DNA from: Brevifilum sp029548365
Lineage (GTDB): Bacteria > Chloroflexota > Anaerolineae > Anaerolineales > Anaerolineaceae
Assembly (NCBI GenBank): GCA_035376985.1
Contig: DAOSSA010000007.1
Coordinates: forward strand, 1 to 64,000
Direction of reading: 5' to 3'
Length of the DNA: 64,000 nucleotides
Below, one piece after another: positions 61,228 to 64,000 of this stretch. The notes beneath the pieces were generated by a model. The model ran no database searches. It worked only from the letters and a program-made list of their open reading frames with translations, and was not told the DNA's origin. The position numbers were made by a program, and so were the translations under genes. Numbering within the stretch: the stretch's first letter is position 1; every line of letters begins with the position of its first letter.

Positions 61228-62352
61228 ATGCGAAAACCCGAGAAACCACCAGACGCCTTTACCTTTGAACTCCTGGACCAGGATGGGGATGCCCGCGTTG
61301 GCACCTTTCATACCCCGCACGGTTCGATTCCCACGCCGATCTTTGCGCCGGTGGGCACCCAGGCGACGGTCAAATCGTTAACCCAGCGCCATCTGCATGA
61401 ACTGGACGCGAAACTCATCCTGGCCAATACCTATCACCTCTACCTGCGCCCGGGAGATGATCTGATCGCTGAAATGGGCGGGTTACATAAATTCATGGGC
61501 TGGAGTGGGCCAATCCTGACGGATTCTGGCGGTTTCCAGGTGTTTTCTCTTGCAGATACGCGCCGGGTCGATGAGGAAGGGGTGACCTTCAAAAGCCATA
61601 TCGATGGTTCGACCCACCGGTTCACGCCCGAACTTTCGGTGGCGATCCAGGAAAACCTGGGATCCGACATTATCATGGCGTTTGATGAATGCGCCGAGCC
61701 CTACGACCGCGAATACAACCAGCGCGCCGTAGAGCGCACCCATCGCTGGGCAGAGCGCTGCCTGGCGGCTAAAAAGCGGGCTGACCAGGCGCTGTTTGGC
61801 ATCGTCCAGGGTGGGGTGTTTCCTGATTTGCGAGAGGCATCGGCAAGGGTTATTACCGGGCTGGACCTGCCGGGCAACGCCATCGGCGGCCTTTCGGTGG
61901 GCGAGACCAAAGCCGAGATGCACGCGATGATCCGCGTGGTCAACGCGGTTTTGCCGGTTGAGAAACCGCGCTACCTGATGGGGGTGGGCACGCCGCGGGA
62001 CCTGGTGGAGTGCGTTGGGTTGGGGATCGATATATTTGACTGCGTGCTGCCGACGCGACTGGCGCGGCACAACGCCGCCATGACCGACAACGGTCAGATG
62101 AACCTGATGAATGCCCGTTATGCCCGCGATGAGCGCCCGATCAGCGAAACCTGCACCTGCTATACCTGCCAGACCCATTCCCGGGCGTATATCCGCCACC
62201 TGATCCAGGCGCGTGAGATGCTCTCGGGCACGCTGCTTTCGATCCACAATATCCATACGCTGCTGAACCTGGCTGCCCGCCTGCGAGCTGCCATCTCAGC
62301 GGGAGAATATGCCCGCTTTGCCACGGCGTATTGTTCTAACCTGAATTCATAG
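61228..62352 (+). CDS. tgt: Queuine/preQ1 tRNA-ribosyltransferase
   Basis: Exchanges G34 of His, Tyr, Asp and Asn tRNAs for preQ1. 374 residues. Motifs: GTQATVKSLT near 43, ANTYHLYLRPG near 66, catalytic Asp in LTDSGGFQVFSL near 96-107, FDECAEPY near 151, GGLSVGE near 223, DCVLPTRLAR near 269 and the zinc site CTCYTCQTHSRAYIRHL near 309-325. With queA at 6529, two queuosine enzymes lie in this window. Its stop is 14 nt before uppP. Confidence 0.97.
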   Translation: MRKPEKPPDAFTFELLDQDGDARVGTFHTPHGSIPTPIFAPVGTQATVKSLTQRHLHELDAKLILANTYHLYLRPGDDLIAEMGGLHKFMGWSGPILTDSGGFQVFSLADTRRVDEEGVTFKSHIDGSTHRFTPELSVAIQENLGSDIIMAFDECAEPYDREYNQRAVERTHRWAERCLAAKKRADQALFGIVQGGVFPDLREASARVITGLDLPGNAIGGLSVGETKAEMHAMIRVVNAVLPVEKPRYLMGVGTPRDLVECVGLGIDIFDCVLPTRLARHNAAMTDNGQMNLMNARYARDERPISETCTCYTCQTHSRAYIRHLIQAREMLSGTLLSIHNIHTLLNLAARLRAAISAGEYARFATAYCSNLNS

Positions 62353-62366
62353 AAGAGGATCAAACC

Positions 62367-63191
62367 ATGTCCGTCATTCAGGCTGTTATCTTAGGGGTCA
62401 TCCAGGGCATCACCGAGTTTTTGCCGATCTCAAGTTCGGCGCACCTGGTGCTTCTGCCCTATTTTTTAAACTGGCAGTTGCCGATCAAAGAGACCTTCAT
62501 CTTCAACGTACTGGTGCAGGTTGGCACACTGGCGGCAGTCATTTTCTATTTTCGCAAGGATCTGGCTGCGATCCTGGTTGATTTTTTCAAGCAACTGTTC
62601 GCCGGGACACCCTTTGCCACCCACAGCGCCCGGATGGGCTGGCTGCTGATTTTGGCGACGATCCCCGCCGGGCTGGCTGGATTGCTGTTTTCCGACCTGG
62701 TGGAGGCATCTTTCACATCTCCCCTCGTTGTCGGGATCGCCCTGCTGGTGACGGCTGCCCTGATGCTGTTGGCGGAAAGAGTCAGCCAGAATATCGGGGA
62801 TTCCCACGATGTGACCTTAATGACCGCGCTTGTGATGGGTGCGATGCAGGTGTTTGCCCTGGTACCGGGGATTTCTCGTTCGGGTGCGACGATCTCCGGC
62901 GGGATGCTGTGCCACCTGCGCCGTGAAGCTGCGGGCAAGTTCTCGTTTTTGATGTCGATCCCGATTATGCTGGCGGCGGGCGCTCTTTCAACCTATAAGA
63001 TGGTGAAGGAAGTGCCGGATTTGGCAAGCTTTTTGCCGATCATGGCGCTGGGTTTCCTGACCGCGCTGGTGGTGGGTTATATCGCCATCCGCTGGCTGTT
63101 GAAATTCCTGGTGAGGCATTCGCTGGCTTATTTTTCTGCGTACTGCTTCCTATTGGGGGGCGTGACAATCCTGGTCTGGGCGGTGAGATAA
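62367..63191 (+). CDS. uppP: Undecaprenyl-diphosphatase
   Basis: Recycles undecaprenyl diphosphate to the monophosphate carrier for peptidoglycan. Integral membrane protein, 274 residues. The two family motifs are present: GVIQGITEFLPISSSAHLVL near 10-29 (catalytic Glu) and VPGISRSGATISGG near 169-182 (catalytic Arg-Ser). Eight hydrophobic stretches fit the BacA fold. AGAGGA lies about 9 nt before the ATG; it follows tgt closely and likely shares its transcript. Confidence 0.96.
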   Translation: MSVIQAVILGVIQGITEFLPISSSAHLVLLPYFLNWQLPIKETFIFNVLVQVGTLAAVIFYFRKDLAAILVDFFKQLFAGTPFATHSARMGWLLILATIPAGLAGLLFSDLVEASFTSPLVVGIALLVTAALMLLAERVSQNIGDSHDVTLMTALVMGAMQVFALVPGISRSGATISGGMLCHLRREAAGKFSFLMSIPIMLAAGALSTYKMVKEVPDLASFLPIMALGFLTALVVGYIAIRWLLKFLVRHSLAYFSAYCFLLGGVTILVWAVR

Positions 63192-63195
63192 CCCG

Positions 63196-63945
63196 ATGAA
63201 AGCGGTAAAACTGGTCGCCTTTGTCCTGGCTTTTGTGTTTGTTTTAACGGCTTGCCAGCCGCCTATACCCGAAGCGCAGGAGAGCATTGAGCCCGAGGTG
63301 ATCACAGTGCAGGTCACCCCGGCGGTGGAACACTGGCTGCCGCGGGTCGCCGCCTGTGCGCAGGAAATCCCGGATTTTGGTGTTTATGTCCGGGTTCGAC
63401 CCCGGGCAGACCTGGCGCGTGAGGACAGCGACCTGGTCCTGCGCCTGGGGGAGCGAATGGAGGGTGATGGGCACGTGGCGGTGATGGGCACCGAGGAAAT
63501 TGTCCTGGTGGCAGGAAAAGACGTGCCAATTGCTGCCCTGAGTCTGGAGAGCCTGCAGGCTATCTACGCCGGGGAGATCAGCGACTGGGCTGATGTCCCT
63601 GAAGCACGGGTCAACCCGGGCGCAGGAGAGGCACCGATTATGACCCTGGCTTACCCTGCCGGGCATGAAATTACGCTCCTCTTCAGGAGGGCATTTCTAC
63701 ACGATGCAGCCATCCCGAACGGCGTGCAGACCTATTCAACGGTGGGATTTTTAGAAGAACTGCTGGCGTTGTACCCCACGGGGATCGGTTTCCTGCTGCA
63801 GAGCCAGGTGCCTGAGGGGATGCGCATTGTGCCCATCGAGGCTGAAGAGCCGAGTGCCAGCGAGCAGTACGTGTTGGCAGTCACCTTGCAGGCGCCGGAA
63901 GGCCGTTTGAAGGCGCTGCTGACCTGCTTGCAGAGCGTTCAATAA
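63196..63945 (+). CDS. PstS-like substrate-binding lipoprotein
   Basis: 249 residues with lipobox FVLTAC near 15-20. The core resembles the PBP-like domain of phosphate-type binding proteins: EIVLVAGKDVPIAALSLESL near 95-114, IYAGEISDWADV near 116-127 and a GVQTYSTVGFLEELL region near 175. The serine-rich phosphate-binding loops of PstS are not obvious, so the ligand is uncertain. It starts 4 nt after the uppP stop and is probably co-transcribed. No ABC permease is visible before the window ends. Confidence 0.72.
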   Translation: MKAVKLVAFVLAFVFVLTACQPPIPEAQESIEPEVITVQVTPAVEHWLPRVAACAQEIPDFGVYVRVRPRADLAREDSDLVLRLGERMEGDGHVAVMGTEEIVLVAGKDVPIAALSLESLQAIYAGEISDWADVPEARVNPGAGEAPIMTLAYPAGHEITLLFRRAFLHDAAIPNGVQTYSTVGFLEELLALYPTGIGFLLQSQVPEGMRIVPIEAEEPSASEQYVLAVTLQAPEGRLKALLTCLQSVQ

Positions 63946-64000
63946 GCGCTGCAGGGGGAAAATCAAGGCGATGGTCAGGGAATTACCACACACAAGACCA

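Noticed and set aside
61321..61336. tRNA T-arm-like GGTTCGATTCCCAC
   Set aside because: It lies inside tgt and encodes part of HGSIPTP; no acceptor or anticodon stem around it.

Overview
The window looks like a stretch of chromosome from an anaerobic, filamentous-type Chloroflexota bacterium, most likely class Anaerolineae. This is an inference from gene content and style: many lipoproteins with Thr/Pro-rich linkers, archaeal-type AspRS, split methylmalonyl-CoA mutase, a large AAA-TPR signalling protein, selenocysteine machinery, and no outer-membrane genes seen. A run of exactly 100 N at 3457-3556 marks a scaffold gap, so this is a draft or metagenome assembly. I see no prophage, IS element, CRISPR array, rRNA or tRNA gene.

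Layout. 1-2514 (minus): aspS (cut by the window edge), meaB and the B12-binding subunit of methylmalonyl-CoA mutase. 2680-4723: two overlapping membrane-protein genes, the second broken by the gap. 4777-10178: flavin reductase, ruvB-queA, clpC. 10239-16505: a divergent signalling pair, a 1452-residue zinc ribbon/dead cyclase/AAA/TPR/SpoIIE-phosphatase protein and a cyclic-nucleotide-binding protein with two bacterial PH-like modules; def-recF follow. 18341-25110: lipoproteins, a nitroreductase, an operon of an NDK-like protein and a SIS-domain protein, and a DUF488 protein. 25254-27780: ferric-reductase-like flavocytochrome convergent with a pentaheme cytochrome c. 27891-36810: a cell-envelope island with a polysaccharide deacetylase, three tandem LysM/M23 paralogues, a further LysM/M23 protein and an M1 metallopeptidase.

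37158-44218: an MFS exporter, then a long minus-strand run (small membrane protein, selA, M24 peptidase, tsaD, ECF sigma, anti-sigma, zinc ribbon, OsmC). 44448-50973: type II pantothenate kinase, then a SAM-I riboswitch controlling metH and a fused homocysteine methyltransferase/MTHFR, a compact methionine-cycle operon. 51074-55991: DUF3048 lipoprotein, metallophosphoesterase, DUF4349 lipoprotein, second MFS exporter. 56104-58664 (minus): prfA-prmC-sua5, a translation module that complements tsaD. 58810-63945: nucleotidyltransferase-like protein, small membrane protein, PHP phosphoesterase, tgt, uppP and a PstS-like lipoprotein.

Points most worth a second look: a prmC gene whose only sensible start is an ATC codon after a perfect GGAGG; six genes whose -10 box lies 5-9 nt before the start codon with no Shine-Dalgarno, suggesting leaderless mRNAs; a triplicated M23 family with an unusual H-x12-D metal motif; an NDK-like protein carrying a large insertion; and the dead-cyclase/SpoIIE integrator facing a cyclic-nucleotide-binding PH protein.
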